Positions 35,594 to 45,241 of a stretch of DNA of 64,000 nt are shown here, piece after piece. Both the position numbers and the translations under genes were made by a program. The stretch's first letter is position 1. Every line of letters begins with the position of its first letter. Origin of the DNA: Cryomorphaceae bacterium 1068. GTDB lineage: Bacteria; Bacteroidota; Bacteroidia; Flavobacteriales_D; Cryomorphaceae. The notes beneath the pieces are model-generated. The model saw only the letters and a list, made by a program, of their open reading frames with translations, ran no database searches and was not told the origin of the DNA. The DNA lies in the NCBI GenBank assembly GCA_027214385.1, contig JAPVXR010000002.1, forward strand, positions 310,001-374,000. The letters run 5' to 3'.

Positions 35594-37978
35594 ATGTCAA
35601 AGAATCTAGTCATTGTTGAGTCTCCTGCAAAAGCAAAAACCATAGAGGGTTTTTTGGGAAAAGACTTTGTTGTAAAATCGAGTTATGGACATGTTAGAGA
35701 CCTCAAAAAGAAGGGGTTATCTGTAGATGTGGAGAATAGCTTTGAACCGGAATACGAGATATCGCCGGACAAGAAAAAAGTCATAGATGAACTCAAGAAA
35801 TTGGTCGCGAAATCGGATAAGGTTTGGCTGGCGACGGACGAGGACCGTGAGGGAGAAGCCATCAGTTGGCACTTGGAACAGGTACTCGACCTGTCTAAAA
35901 AAGATGTGAGTAGAATCGTTTTTCACGAGATAACTAAGGTGGCGATTACCAAAGCCATTGAAAATCCTCGAAAACTGGACTACCGATTGGTTGATGCTCA
36001 GCAGGCCAGAAGGGTACTGGATCGATTGGTTGGTTTCGAATTGTCTCCGGTGTTGTGGCGTAAGGTAAAGCCATCGCTAAGTGCGGGGCGTGTTCAATCA
36101 GTCACCGTCCGTCTTATCGTAGAAAGAGAACGTGAAATAAATAATTTCGAGGAGAAGTTTGCTTACCGAGTTACGGCTGTTTTTTCAGCGAATGGAAAAT
36201 CCTTCAAGGCTGAGTTGAACAAGCGATTCGATACCGTAGGGGAGGCCCGAGACTTTGTAAATGCGTGTAATGGTTCGTCCTACAAGGTAGATGACCTCCA
36301 GGTAAAACCGGCAAAGAAAAGTCCGGCTGCGCCATTTACTACCTCTACACTTCAGCAGGAGGCGAGCAGGAAGTTGAGTTTTAGTGTTGCCAGAACCATG
36401 TCTGTAGCACAGAAACTTTACGAAGAAGGAAAGATTACCTACATGAGAACGGACAGTCTCAACCTGTCTGATACGGCTAGAGACGGAGCTAAGAAACAAA
36501 TCACCTCCAGTTATGGTGCGGAGTTTTCCAAGCCGCGAACATTTTCTACCAAATCAAAAGGTGCGCAAGAGGCTCACGAGGCCATTCGCCCTGCTGATAT
36601 GTCGGTAACATATGTTGATGGCGATCCTGCGGGACAAAGACTTTACGACCTTATATATAAGAGAACACTCGCTTCGCAGATGGCGGATGCAGAGTTGGAA
36701 AAGACTACGGTAAGAATTAAAGTAGAAGGATCGAACGCCCCTGCAGATAACCTACAATTCGTAGCTAGAGGAGAGGTGATTAAGTTCGAAGGTTTCCTGA
36801 AAGTTTATTTAGAAGGGACCGACGACGAAGACAATGAAAAGGAAGAAGAAGGATTGCTCCCGAACATGAAAGTCGGCGATTCTTTAGAGAGAAAAATAAT
36901 CACCGCCACCCAAAGGTTTTCGAATCACCCGCCACGCTATACCGAAGCCAGTTTGGTGAAGAAATTGGAAGAATTGGGTATAGGAAGGCCGAGTACTTAT
37001 GCGCCAACTATTTCAACCGTTCAGAAGCGTGGCTACGTGGTCAAAGAAGATCGCGAAGGTCATCCGAGAGAATATACAGTAATCGAACTTGAGGGGAATG
37101 CCCTTGAGGAAAAGTCCAAGACTGAGACGACGGGAGCTGAAAAACAAAAGCTATTTCCCACGGATATAGGTATTGTCGTGAACGATTTCTTGGTAGAGCA
37201 CTTTGAAAAAATATTGAGCTATGACTTTACTGCCAACGTTGAGAAACAGTTCGATGATATAGCAGATGGTATGTTGAAATGGACTGATATGATCAGAACT
37301 TTCTACAAACCATTCCATGAAAACGTGGAAGAAACTCTCGAGCACGGCGATCGGCCGACTGGAAGAGAGCTAGGAAAAGACCCCAAAACGGGAAAGCCGG
37401 TTTATGCCAAGATCGGTCGTTACGGTCCCATGGTTCAGATAGGAGACGCAGAGGATGAAGAAAAACCTCGATTTGCGTCGCTGCGTCATGAACAAAGTAT
37501 GACTACCATCAACCTAGAAGATGCATTGGAGCTATTCAAACTACCGAGAGAAGTTGGAGAGTTTGAAGGTGAGAAAGTGACAGCTGCAATTGGTCGCTTT
37601 GGTCCATACTTGAGGCATAAGGGAATTTTTGTTTCCATAAAGGAAGCAGACGGAGATGATCCGTTGAGTATTGAAATCGATCGTTCTATTGAATTGATTG
37701 AAGCCAAAAGAAAAGCTGATCTGGAAAGGATTATCAAGACTTACGAAGAGGACGAAACCGTTCAGATACTTAAAGGTCGATGGGGTCCTTATTTGAAAGC
37801 GGGAAAAAAGAACATCAAAATCCCGAAAGATGTAGAGCCTGAGTCACTCACTTTTGCAGATTGCCAAAAGCTTATTGAAGAAGCACCTGAGAAAAAAGGA
37901 AGAGGAGGCGCACCGAAGGCCAAAAAAGCTGCTCCTAAGAAGAAGGCCGCTTCAAAGTCTAAGAAGAAATCGAAGTAA
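35594..37978 (+). CDS. topA: DNA topoisomerase I
   Basis: 794 residues from ATG 35594. Type IA enzyme that relaxes negative supercoils. The Toprim domain has VESPAKAKTIEGFLG at residue 7 and DEDREGEAISWHL near 84. The catalytic Tyr lies in ITYMRTDSLNLS near 287, and GRPSTYAPTISTVQ is near 465. The C-terminus lacks cysteine zinc ribbons; instead it has three GRYGP/GRFGP/GRWGP-type repeats and a lysine-rich tail (KKAAPKKKAASKSKKKSK) that should bind DNA, as usual in Bacteroidota. Followed by an arginase-fold gene after 12 bases. Confidence 0.96.
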   Translation: MSKNLVIVESPAKAKTIEGFLGKDFVVKSSYGHVRDLKKKGLSVDVENSFEPEYEISPDKKKVIDELKKLVAKSDKVWLATDEDREGEAISWHLEQVLDLSKKDVSRIVFHEITKVAITKAIENPRKLDYRLVDAQQARRVLDRLVGFELSPVLWRKVKPSLSAGRVQSVTVRLIVEREREINNFEEKFAYRVTAVFSANGKSFKAELNKRFDTVGEARDFVNACNGSSYKVDDLQVKPAKKSPAAPFTTSTLQQEASRKLSFSVARTMSVAQKLYEEGKITYMRTDSLNLSDTARDGAKKQITSSYGAEFSKPRTFSTKSKGAQEAHEAIRPADMSVTYVDGDPAGQRLYDLIYKRTLASQMADAELEKTTVRIKVEGSNAPADNLQFVARGEVIKFEGFLKVYLEGTDDEDNEKEEEGLLPNMKVGDSLERKIITATQRFSNHPPRYTEASLVKKLEELGIGRPSTYAPTISTVQKRGYVVKEDREGHPREYTVIELEGNALEEKSKTETTGAEKQKLFPTDIGIVVNDFLVEHFEKILSYDFTANVEKQFDDIADGMLKWTDMIRTFYKPFHENVEETLEHGDRPTGRELGKDPKTGKPVYAKIGRYGPMVQIGDAEDEEKPRFASLRHEQSMTTINLEDALELFKLPREVGEFEGEKVTAAIGRFGPYLRHKGIFVSIKEADGDDPLSIEIDRSIELIEAKRKADLERIIKTYEEDETVQILKGRWGPYLKAGKKNIKIPKDVEPESLTFADCQKLIEEAPEKKGRGGAPKAKKAAPKKKAASKSKKKSK

Positions 37979-37990
37979 ATTTTTCGATAC

Positions 37991-39163
37991 ATGTCTTGGG
38001 TTGACGACATCTCCTATTTCTTTACTCCTTTAAAAAATGCTCTCTCTGGCTATTCGGCAGAAGAGGGGGCGAAGGTTGGTAATACACTTAGAATCCACAG
38101 CACTACATCCTTTCCCGATCTGGAAGGAGTGAAGTTTGCCATTGTCGGCGTTAAGGAGTCTCGAAGATCTCATTATGAACATCAGTCACATGCTCCCGAT
38201 GCAGTACGATTAAAGCTCTATGAGCTCTTCGTTCCCTCAGAGAGTTTAGTTGGTGCAGATTTGGGTAATATTGAACCTGGAGAAACACCCGAAGACACAG
38301 ATGCTGCCTTGAAGCAGGTCGTTGCCAATTTGACCACTCGTCGAATTCCTGTGATCGTTTTAGGAGGCACGCAAGAGCTCACCTTTGCAATCCATCAGGG
38401 ATATGAGGCACTTGAGGTTCCTGTCAATCATACTATTGTCGATAACCGCATTGATCTGGGAGAATTTCGCGATCAATTGTCTATTGAGAATTACTTGAGT
38501 AAGATTGTGCTTCACGATCCATCCTATCTATTCAATCTTACCGTTCTGGGATATCACACGTACTATGCAGACCCTCAGGTGATGGAATTAATGGAAAAGA
38601 TGTACTTCGAATCTATCAGAATTGGTCAAATCAAATCTGATCCCACAATCACTGAGCCCCTGATTCGCAATTCGGATACTGTTTCCATTGACATGATGAG
38701 CGTTAAAAATGAATCAGCACCAGGAACCTTTGAGCCGAATGGATTTGACGGAGAGTCGATCTGTAGAATAGCGAGATATTCGGGAATGAGTGACAAGGTT
38801 TCCACATTTGGCGTATTTAATTACAATGTGGAAAGTGATTCCTATGGGCAACAGGCTAACTTAATTGCACAGATGATATGGTATTTCTTAGAGGGATTAC
38901 TCGGTAGGGTCAAAGAATTTCCTCTGGTTAAAAAACAGAACTTTTTGGAGTACAAGGTGCAGTTACCTGAATACAAAGAGGACCTTGTTTTTTTCAAAAG
39001 TAAGAGGACAGATCGATGGTGGATGAAAATTCCTTACGCTGTAAATGGCTCTAAGTTTTCTGATAGACACCATCTTATGCCTTGTGGTTATGATGACTAC
39101 AAGAGAGCAAGTCAAGGAGAGATGCCTGACCTATGGTGGAAAACTTATCGCAAACTTGGTTGA
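37991..39163 (+). CDS. Arginase/formimidoylglutamase-fold protein, metal ligands degenerate
   Basis: 390 residues with the ureohydrolase fold. The three metal-binding motifs can be located but are altered: GGDH is GGTQ (near residue 123), DAHxD is DNRID (near 152) and SxDxDxxDP is SIDMMSV (near 238). Active arginases need the His and most Asp residues to hold two Mn ions, so hydrolysis is doubtful. The family is labelled formimidoylglutamase in many Bacteroidota and occupies the same place between topA and porP/sprF-gldK genes. No signal peptide. A link to gliding or T9SS is suggested only by position. Confidence 0.75.
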   Translation: MSWVDDISYFFTPLKNALSGYSAEEGAKVGNTLRIHSTTSFPDLEGVKFAIVGVKESRRSHYEHQSHAPDAVRLKLYELFVPSESLVGADLGNIEPGETPEDTDAALKQVVANLTTRRIPVIVLGGTQELTFAIHQGYEALEVPVNHTIVDNRIDLGEFRDQLSIENYLSKIVLHDPSYLFNLTVLGYHTYYADPQVMELMEKMYFESIRIGQIKSDPTITEPLIRNSDTVSIDMMSVKNESAPGTFEPNGFDGESICRIARYSGMSDKVSTFGVFNYNVESDSYGQQANLIAQMIWYFLEGLLGRVKEFPLVKKQNFLEYKVQLPEYKEDLVFFKSKRTDRWWMKIPYAVNGSKFSDRHHLMPCGYDDYKRASQGEMPDLWWKTYRKLG

Positions 39164-39224
39164 TTTATCAATTATAGGATTCCTCTTTATCTTAATATAA
39201 CGAGCGCGGGTGACGTTAAAAATT

Positions 39225-39254
39225 TTTGTCAGTAAGCTTATTTAGTTATTTTAG
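39225..39254 (+). promoter_or_regulatory. Candidate promoter of the porP/sprF-gldKLMN region
   Basis: TTTG (39225-39228), 18 bases, then TATTTTAG (39247-39254), one base off TAnnTTTG. The predicted leader contains a hairpin ACCCCT-CTCAA-AGGGGT at 39276-39292 about 30 bases before the start codon. Confidence 0.5.
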
Positions 39255-39321
39255 CCACGTTCTTAGCGGCTAATGACCCCTCTCAAAGGGGTTGTTTTCG
39301 TTAGAAAACCAATTGAACCGA

Positions 39322-40293
39322 ATGAAAAAACTTAGCCTTTCAATTGCTTCCATACTCATTGGCAGCACCTTGGTTTGGGGTCAACAAGACCCTCAATTTT
39401 CACAATTCATGTACGATAGGCTTTCTGTCAATCCTGCTTTTGCAGGAAGTAAAGATGCTATCTGTGCTACTTTAATTGGGAGGCAGCAGTGGTCCGGTCT
39501 TTCCGGTCAGCCTTCTACAGGCTTACTAAATGTATCTGGTCCTATTAATTCGATAAAAAGTGGAATTGGTGCTACAGTATATTTAGATGAAATAGGCCCT
39601 CAATCAACAACGGCCTTCAGGCTTTCATATGCCTACCACATCAAGATTTCCGGTTCCACCAAGCTTGCCCTAGGTGTTGGCTTGGGACTAATTAGTAGTT
39701 CATTAAGTAATGACTGGAGAGCATATGACTATGACAGCGATGGAAATTTGACGGGAGGAGGACTTGGTATAGGTGCGGGAGACCCTTCTATTCCACAACA
39801 GAGTCAACAAGCGTCCACCTTTGATGCTTCTTTTGGGGCCTACCTCTATAATTCGAAATATTATGTTGGCGTTTCGGCAGTTCACTTGAACGAAGGTGAT
39901 TTGTCTGATCTTAATATTAAGGTAGCGCGACATCTTTACTTCATGGCGGGATATGATTTTGAATTGACGCCAATGTTGACACTGACTCCGCAAACATTGG
40001 TGAAAACAGACCTTGCTTCGACTCAAGTAGATGTTAATGCAACGGCTACCTACAATAATACTTTTTGGTTGGGCGTTAGTTACCGACTCGAAGATGCGAT
40101 AGCGCCAATGGCTGGCTATAATTATCAATTTCCTGATGGAAAAAGTAACTTAAGAATAGGATATTCATACGACTTGACAACTTCGGAATTAAATAACTAC
40201 AGCAGCGGTAGCCATGAAATAATGTTGGGCTATTGCTATAAGTTGCAAAAACCTTTACCCAAGCGAGTTTATAAAAACCCACGCTTCTTATAA
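39322..40293 (+). CDS. PorP/SprF-family T9SS outer-membrane protein
   Basis: 323 residues from ATG 39322, with a signal peptide (MKKLSLSIASILIGSTLVWGQ) and the family opening QDPQFSQFMYDRLSVNPAFAGS. The remainder is an outer-membrane beta-barrel. Members of this family bind T9SS peptidoglycan-associated proteins such as PorE, or help export cargo such as SprB (SprF). Its place ahead of gldK supports a role with the GldKLMN machine. A hairpin is visible in its leader. The last residues end NPRFL. PorP versus SprF cannot be separated from sequence alone. Confidence 0.88.
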   Translation: MKKLSLSIASILIGSTLVWGQQDPQFSQFMYDRLSVNPAFAGSKDAICATLIGRQQWSGLSGQPSTGLLNVSGPINSIKSGIGATVYLDEIGPQSTTAFRLSYAYHIKISGSTKLALGVGLGLISSSLSNDWRAYDYDSDGNLTGGGLGIGAGDPSIPQQSQQASTFDASFGAYLYNSKYYVGVSAVHLNEGDLSDLNIKVARHLYFMAGYDFELTPMLTLTPQTLVKTDLASTQVDVNATATYNNTFWLGVSYRLEDAIAPMAGYNYQFPDGKSNLRIGYSYDLTTSELNNYSSGSHEIMLGYCYKLQKPLPKRVYKNPRFL

Positions 40294-40379
40294 CGAAATT
40301 GTTTGAAACCATTAACCCCTGACTCTCGTAAAGAAGTTGCTGTAAAATCGTTTTTTAGAGGATTAATAACCTGCAAGGC

Positions 40380-41729
40380 ATGAAAAGAATCATATTATTT
40401 CTGTTAGTTGCCGCGACCTTGGCTAGTTGTGTCGGTGGAAACCGAGGCGAACTTGTCGGTGTAGCACCGAGAGAGGATTGGATTCAGTACAATCCTTATG
40501 GAATGAATTATATTCATTTCGGGAGTTATGTAATGGGTTCTGATGATCAGGATGTGCCATACGCTCAAGTGAATAATAACAAGCGTGTGACCGTTTCGGC
40601 TTTTTATATGGACGATACCGAAATTTCTAATAACGAATATCGACAGTTCGTTTATTGGGTGAGAGATTCTATTGCTCACAGATATTTGGGCGAGGCTGGT
40701 ATTGGCGAGCACGTGATCGAAGAAGATGAGTATGGTGAAATCATTGATCCGCCTATCATTAACTGGGATGAAGAGATCGAGTGGAATGGAGAAGATGAAC
40801 GTGAAGAGCTTGCGGATTTATTTTTGCCTGAATATGAGCGATTCTACAGAAGGAAAGAGGTAGATACACGGAAGCTTAAATTCGAGTATTTCTGGGTAGA
40901 CCTGAAAGCAGCGGCGAGCAAATCGGGTCGAGACTTAGACTTATCCTACACCAACATCAAAGGTCAGAACAACGCCATTAAAGGGCACACGGATAGAAGT
41001 AAGTTTATCATTAGAGAGATCATTAACGTATATCCCGATACCCTCGCGTGGGTGCATGATTTTACATATGGTTTTAATGAACCAATGACCGAAACTTATT
41101 TCTGGCATCCTGCATATGATAATTATCCTGTAGTTGGTGTGACTTGGCAGCAAGCCAAAGCATTCAACGTGTGGAGATCACAACTCCTGAGTTCTTGGCA
41201 ACAAAGAAACGGTGAAACATACGTGCAAAGATTTAGGTTGCCTACAGAGGCGGAATGGGAATATGCTGCTCGCGGGGGTTTAGATAAAAACCCATACCCG
41301 TGGGGCGGCCCATACATCAGAAACATCTTGGGTTGTCCTTTGGCCAACTTTAAGCCACAGAGAGGTGATTATGTGGATGATGATGGATGTACAACAGTTG
41401 ATGTTCGCTCTTATGAGCCGAATGGCTACGGATTATACTGTATGTCAGGAAATGTTGCAGAGTGGACAAGTACGGCATATGACGAATCTGTTTACGAATT
41501 TGCACATGATCTCAATCCGGAATATCAGTATGATGCATTGGCTGATGATCCACCTGCCTTGAAACGTAAGGTTATTCGCGGTGGATCTTGGAAAGATGTG
41601 TTCTATTACCTGCAAAACGGAACACGCTCATACGAATATCAAGATACTGCCAAATGCTATATAGGATTCCGCTCAGTCATGAGTTATCTCGGAAGAGGTA
41701 AGACTGGTAATCCTGAGGATTGGAATTAA
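40380..41729 (+). CDS. gldK: T9SS/gliding lipoprotein GldK
   Basis: 449 residues. The lipoprotein signal ends TLASC with Cys near residue 17. The body is a formylglycine-generating-enzyme (SUMF1)-like fold with NYIHFGSYVMGSDDQD, FYMDDTEISNNEYRQFVYW, YPVVGVTWQQAKAFNVWRSQLL, RLPTEAEWEYAARGG and the C-terminal RGGSWKD ... IGFRSVM. GldK and GldN form the periplasmic ring attached to the outer membrane in the T9SS. Compared with sulfatase-modifying enzymes it has a long insertion (residues about 100-220) typical of GldK. First gene of gldKLMN. Confidence 0.95.
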   Translation: MKRIILFLLVAATLASCVGGNRGELVGVAPREDWIQYNPYGMNYIHFGSYVMGSDDQDVPYAQVNNNKRVTVSAFYMDDTEISNNEYRQFVYWVRDSIAHRYLGEAGIGEHVIEEDEYGEIIDPPIINWDEEIEWNGEDEREELADLFLPEYERFYRRKEVDTRKLKFEYFWVDLKAAASKSGRDLDLSYTNIKGQNNAIKGHTDRSKFIIREIINVYPDTLAWVHDFTYGFNEPMTETYFWHPAYDNYPVVGVTWQQAKAFNVWRSQLLSSWQQRNGETYVQRFRLPTEAEWEYAARGGLDKNPYPWGGPYIRNILGCPLANFKPQRGDYVDDDGCTTVDVRSYEPNGYGLYCMSGNVAEWTSTAYDESVYEFAHDLNPEYQYDALADDPPALKRKVIRGGSWKDVFYYLQNGTRSYEYQDTAKCYIGFRSVMSYLGRGKTGNPEDWN

Positions 41730-41807
41730 AGACCTTCTCTTAAATCACCCCAAATTCTTCTTATTGAAACCAGCAAGAATTATTAACTATTTGTAAAAGC
41801 AAGGAAA

Positions 41808-42596
41808 ATGAAACCAGGAAGTAAATCATGGAAAAAGTTTATGGCCAAACTCTACGGAATCGGAGCGGCTGTAGTAATTATTGGAGCACTATTTAAAATT
41901 CAGCATTGGCCGTTTGCGGGTGCGCTATTAGTAGTTGGTTTGACTACTGAGGCCGTTATTTTCTTCTTTTCGGCTTTCGAGCCTGTTCACGAAGAGTTGG
42001 ATTGGTCACTTGTTTATCCTGAATTGAGATCGGGTGAACCTGCGAAAGAATCACTTTCACGTGGTGATGACGAGTCGATTACCGAACAATTGGATAATAT
42101 GCTCGAAGAGGCCAAGATTGAGCCCGAGCTGATAGCCAGTCTTGGTAATGGCTTGAGGAGTCTAAGTAGTCAAGCTGAAAAGCTTAACGAAATTTCGGAT
42201 GCTTCTGTAGCTACGAACGAATACACTGAATCCTTAAAAGGAGCTTCTGCTAAGGTTGGTGAATTATCAGACTCTTATGCAAGAGCTTCTGAAGCCCTTA
42301 CAGGTCTTACTGAAGGTCAGGCAGAAGGAGCCTCAACAGGTGAGCACCTGAAGAAAATGAGCTCCAATTTAGCTGAGCTGAACAATATGTATGAAACTCA
42401 ACTGCAAGAACTTCAAACTTCTTCTCAATTGTACAGTGGCATCACTGAATTGATGAAGAATCTTAACGAGTCAGTTGAGGATACGAAGAAGTATAAGGAG
42501 AACATCTCTGAATTGGCATCGAATCTTTCTCGACTGAATACAGTTTACGGCAATATGCTCTCTGCTATGAGTGCACCTGCCTCTGTTAACGTCTAA
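41808..42596 (+). CDS. gldL: T9SS motor protein GldL
   Basis: 262 residues. Two membrane helices lie near the N-terminus (about 10-32 and 36-55, ALFKIQHWPFAGALLVVGL), including Glu at the end of the second region that matters for proton flow in the family. The rest is a long cytoplasmic helical and coiled-coil domain (SLSSQAEKLNEISDAS, LAELNNMYETQLQELQ). With GldM it forms the proton-driven rotary motor of the T9SS and gliding. Located between gldK and gldM; spacing of 26 bases to gldM. Confidence 0.96.
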   Translation: MKPGSKSWKKFMAKLYGIGAAVVIIGALFKIQHWPFAGALLVVGLTTEAVIFFFSAFEPVHEELDWSLVYPELRSGEPAKESLSRGDDESITEQLDNMLEEAKIEPELIASLGNGLRSLSSQAEKLNEISDASVATNEYTESLKGASAKVGELSDSYARASEALTGLTEGQAEGASTGEHLKKMSSNLAELNNMYETQLQELQTSSQLYSGITELMKNLNESVEDTKKYKENISELASNLSRLNTVYGNMLSAMSAPASVNV

Positions 42597-42622
42597 TCAC
42601 TCTTAAAACAAAGTCTTAAGAC

Positions 42623-44308
42623 ATGGCAGGAGGAAAAGAAACCCCAAGGCAGAAGATGATCGGTATGATGTACCTCGTACTGACCGCTCTTCTGGCCCTT
42701 AACGTTTCGAAAGAAATCTTGGATGCGTTTATCACGATCAACAATGGTCTGGAAACCACCATGGTTACTTTTGATGGAAAGCTCGGCGGACAATATGGTG
42801 CCTTTAATGCTTCCTATAACGAGAATAAAGAAAAGTACGGTGCAGCTTGGGCTCAGGCGCAGGAACTCCGTACCAAAGCCAACGAGATAGTGAGTCATAT
42901 CGATCTTATCAAAGCAAAAACGATTGCTGAGACTGAAGGTTTGACCATAGAGGATGTGTTGGCTAAAAACGAATCTACAGGCAAAGATACCGTCTTAGAC
43001 CTCAAATACGTGAGTAGTAAGGATAACTATGACGTGAATACCAACATTATGATTGGTGCTGAGCCTGATAAGCCACTAGACACGGATAATCCTGACGGTA
43101 ATAACTACCGTGCAGTAGTTTTGAAGCAAGAGCTCATTGACTTTGGAAACGAGTTAAAGCAGATGGCTAAGGGAAATCCTACGCTGGTTAATTCTCTTGA
43201 CAGTCTTTTTACATATCCCGAAAAGGTCAAAGACGCTTCAGGAACTACTACGAATTGGGAATCTTTGAATTTCTTTCACGTTCCACTAGCGGCTACGACT
43301 ACTCTATTGAGTAAGCTACAAGCCGATGTGCGGAATGCTGAGTCTGATGTTTTGGGACACCTTTTTGCTGATGTTGAGGCCGCTTCTTATAAGTTCACTC
43401 AGCTGGCTCCGGTAGTTATCCCTGAGAAAACATACATCCTTGAAGGCGACTCGTTCAGAGCTAAAGTTTTCTTGGCAGCTTATGACAACACAAATTTACC
43501 TGCAATTGATTTAGGTCCTGAAGGGCTTGAACTTGATAGTGCTAGTTTAAGCCTTCCTGAAGGCCAGGGTTCGCCGGTTAAAGTTGGTGCAGATGGCTTC
43601 GGTCGAGTATCGCTACCGGCAAGAGGTATTGGTGATAAGCATTGGGAAGGAATTATTAAATTCCGAAATCCTGCTACAAAAGCAGAGGAGCCCTACAAAT
43701 TTATTGTTGACTATGAAGTGGCGAAGCCTAGCTTGGTTGTTTCTCCAACAAAAATGAATGTACTATACAGGGGTATTGATAATCCTGTAGAGATTTCAGT
43801 TCCCGGAATTCCTCAAGATGCTTTGACTGCTACGATCTCTAATGGAACTCTATCCAAAAAGCCTGATGGATCTTACATTGCTAAGGTGAAGAAAGGATCT
43901 GAAGCAATCGTTAGAGTTTCTGCTGAAGTGCAAGGGAAGAAGAAGAGCATGGGAGAGTTTAAGTTCCGTCTTAAATCTGTTCCTGATCCTGTTGCAAAGT
44001 TCGCAGGTAAAACTGCGGTAGATAATACTGTGAAGAAAGCTGAGTTGACTGCTGCTTTGGGTGTTATTGCCGATTTGAAAGATTTTGTATTCGATTTGAA
44101 TTATCCAATACGATCTTTTGACATTGCGGTGACTAATGGAGCTGATGTGAAGATTCTTTCTTCAACAAGTAACAGATTGACGGCACAGCAGAAAGAATTG
44201 CTTAGAGAAACCAGAAGGAATCAAACAGTAAGTGTTGAGAATATCAAGGCTACTGCACCTGATGGTACCATCAGAAAGCTGGCGGGTATTACCCTACGTA
44301 TACTATAA
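42623..44308 (+). CDS. gldM: T9SS motor protein GldM
   Basis: 561 residues. One membrane helix close to the N-terminus (MMYLVLTALLALNVSKEILDAF, in parts residues 12-32) anchors it in the inner membrane with GldL; the rest is periplasmic, formed of four domains by analogy with known GldM structures: a helical first domain to about residue 215 and then immunoglobulin-like beta domains (start YILEGDSFRAKVFLAAYD). It passes motor torque to the GldK/GldN ring. The basic start AGGKETPRQKMIG is typical. Confidence 0.96.
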   Translation: MAGGKETPRQKMIGMMYLVLTALLALNVSKEILDAFITINNGLETTMVTFDGKLGGQYGAFNASYNENKEKYGAAWAQAQELRTKANEIVSHIDLIKAKTIAETEGLTIEDVLAKNESTGKDTVLDLKYVSSKDNYDVNTNIMIGAEPDKPLDTDNPDGNNYRAVVLKQELIDFGNELKQMAKGNPTLVNSLDSLFTYPEKVKDASGTTTNWESLNFFHVPLAATTTLLSKLQADVRNAESDVLGHLFADVEAASYKFTQLAPVVIPEKTYILEGDSFRAKVFLAAYDNTNLPAIDLGPEGLELDSASLSLPEGQGSPVKVGADGFGRVSLPARGIGDKHWEGIIKFRNPATKAEEPYKFIVDYEVAKPSLVVSPTKMNVLYRGIDNPVEISVPGIPQDALTATISNGTLSKKPDGSYIAKVKKGSEAIVRVSAEVQGKKKSMGEFKFRLKSVPDPVAKFAGKTAVDNTVKKAELTAALGVIADLKDFVFDLNYPIRSFDIAVTNGADVKILSSTSNRLTAQQKELLRETRRNQTVSVENIKATAPDGTIRKLAGITLRIL

Positions 44309-44319
44309 ATTCGATCATT

Positions 44320-45183
44320 ATGAAGAGGAAATTTCATCTTGTACTCGCTCTCTTGATTGGTTCATTCGCTTTCACAAGCGGGTCTGAACTCCAAGCGCAA
44401 ACCGTATTGGACGGTGCCTGGATCAAAGAGCACAACAAAACGAAAAAGGTTATTCAGTATCCTTTTATTCGTGAAGCAGATGTGATGTTTGCTAAACGGA
44501 TATGGCAGGATATCGATCTCCGTGAGAAGATGAATATGCCTCTTTATTATCCTTTGGAGGAATCCAACGGAATGAAGAGTCTCTTCGACGTGATCAAGGA
44601 TGCCTTATTGGTTGAAGGATCAATTACCGCCTACAGCACGGGAGTTACGGGGCGTGAGGATGATTTCCGTACACCACTTTTAAGAAGTGATGTTCAAAAC
44701 ATGCTCGAAAAGCCTGATACTACGTTTACTGAGGATCCTGATACAGGTGAGTTGGTCCCTGTTTATCAGGTGATCAAAACGACCTCTCAAGACATCAAAA
44801 GATACAGAGTCAAAGAAGATTGGTTTTTTGATAAGCAGCGCTCTGAACGTTATGTTCGAATCATCGGTATAGCTCCGCTAAAAGAGCGTAGAGATGAGAA
44901 TGGCGAAGCTACGGGAGCCTATGAGACGTTATTTTGGTTGTACTTTCCTGAGTGTAGATATGTATTTGCCAACTGGGATTCGTTTAACCGATTTAACGAT
45001 TCAGAAAGACGTTCTTTTGATGACCTGTTTCAGAAAAGAATGTTTAACTCAACGATAGTTAAAGAATCCAACGTTTATGACCGTAAGTTAGATGACGTTT
45101 ACTCTGGAATCGACAGGCTACTTAAAGCTGAAGAGGTAAAGGAGAAGTTGTTTATTATGGAACATGACCTTTGGAGCTTTTAA
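44320..45183 (+). CDS. gldN: T9SS ring protein GldN
   Basis: 287 residues with a cleavable signal peptide (about 1-27, ending SELQAQ). The family pattern is clear: VIQYPFIREADVMFAKRIWQDIDLREKMNMPLYYP split over residues 47-80, EDWFFDKQRSERYVRIIGIAP near 167, YFPECRYVFANWDSFNRFND near 213, and SFDDLFQKRMFNSTIVKESN near 237. GldN joins GldK in the periplasmic outer ring. Last gene of gldKLMN; ends 22 bases before a strong terminator. Confidence 0.96.
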   Translation: MKRKFHLVLALLIGSFAFTSGSELQAQTVLDGAWIKEHNKTKKVIQYPFIREADVMFAKRIWQDIDLREKMNMPLYYPLEESNGMKSLFDVIKDALLVEGSITAYSTGVTGREDDFRTPLLRSDVQNMLEKPDTTFTEDPDTGELVPVYQVIKTTSQDIKRYRVKEDWFFDKQRSERYVRIIGIAPLKERRDENGEATGAYETLFWLYFPECRYVFANWDSFNRFNDSERRSFDDLFQKRMFNSTIVKESNVYDRKLDDVYSGIDRLLKAEEVKEKLFIMEHDLWSF

Positions 45184-45204
45184 TTGCTTTTACAAATTGA
45201 ATTC

Positions 45205-45236
45205 AAAAGCATCATGCTAGCGCATGGTGCTTTTTT
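45205..45236 (+). terminator. Rho-independent terminator after gldN
   Basis: A 13-base stem (45205-45217 with 45222-45234, one G-T pair) around TAGC, then a T-run. It lies directly before the next start codon at 45242, so the ABC-F gene must have little or no leader or be read through. Confidence 0.85.
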
Positions 45237-45241
45237 GCTTT

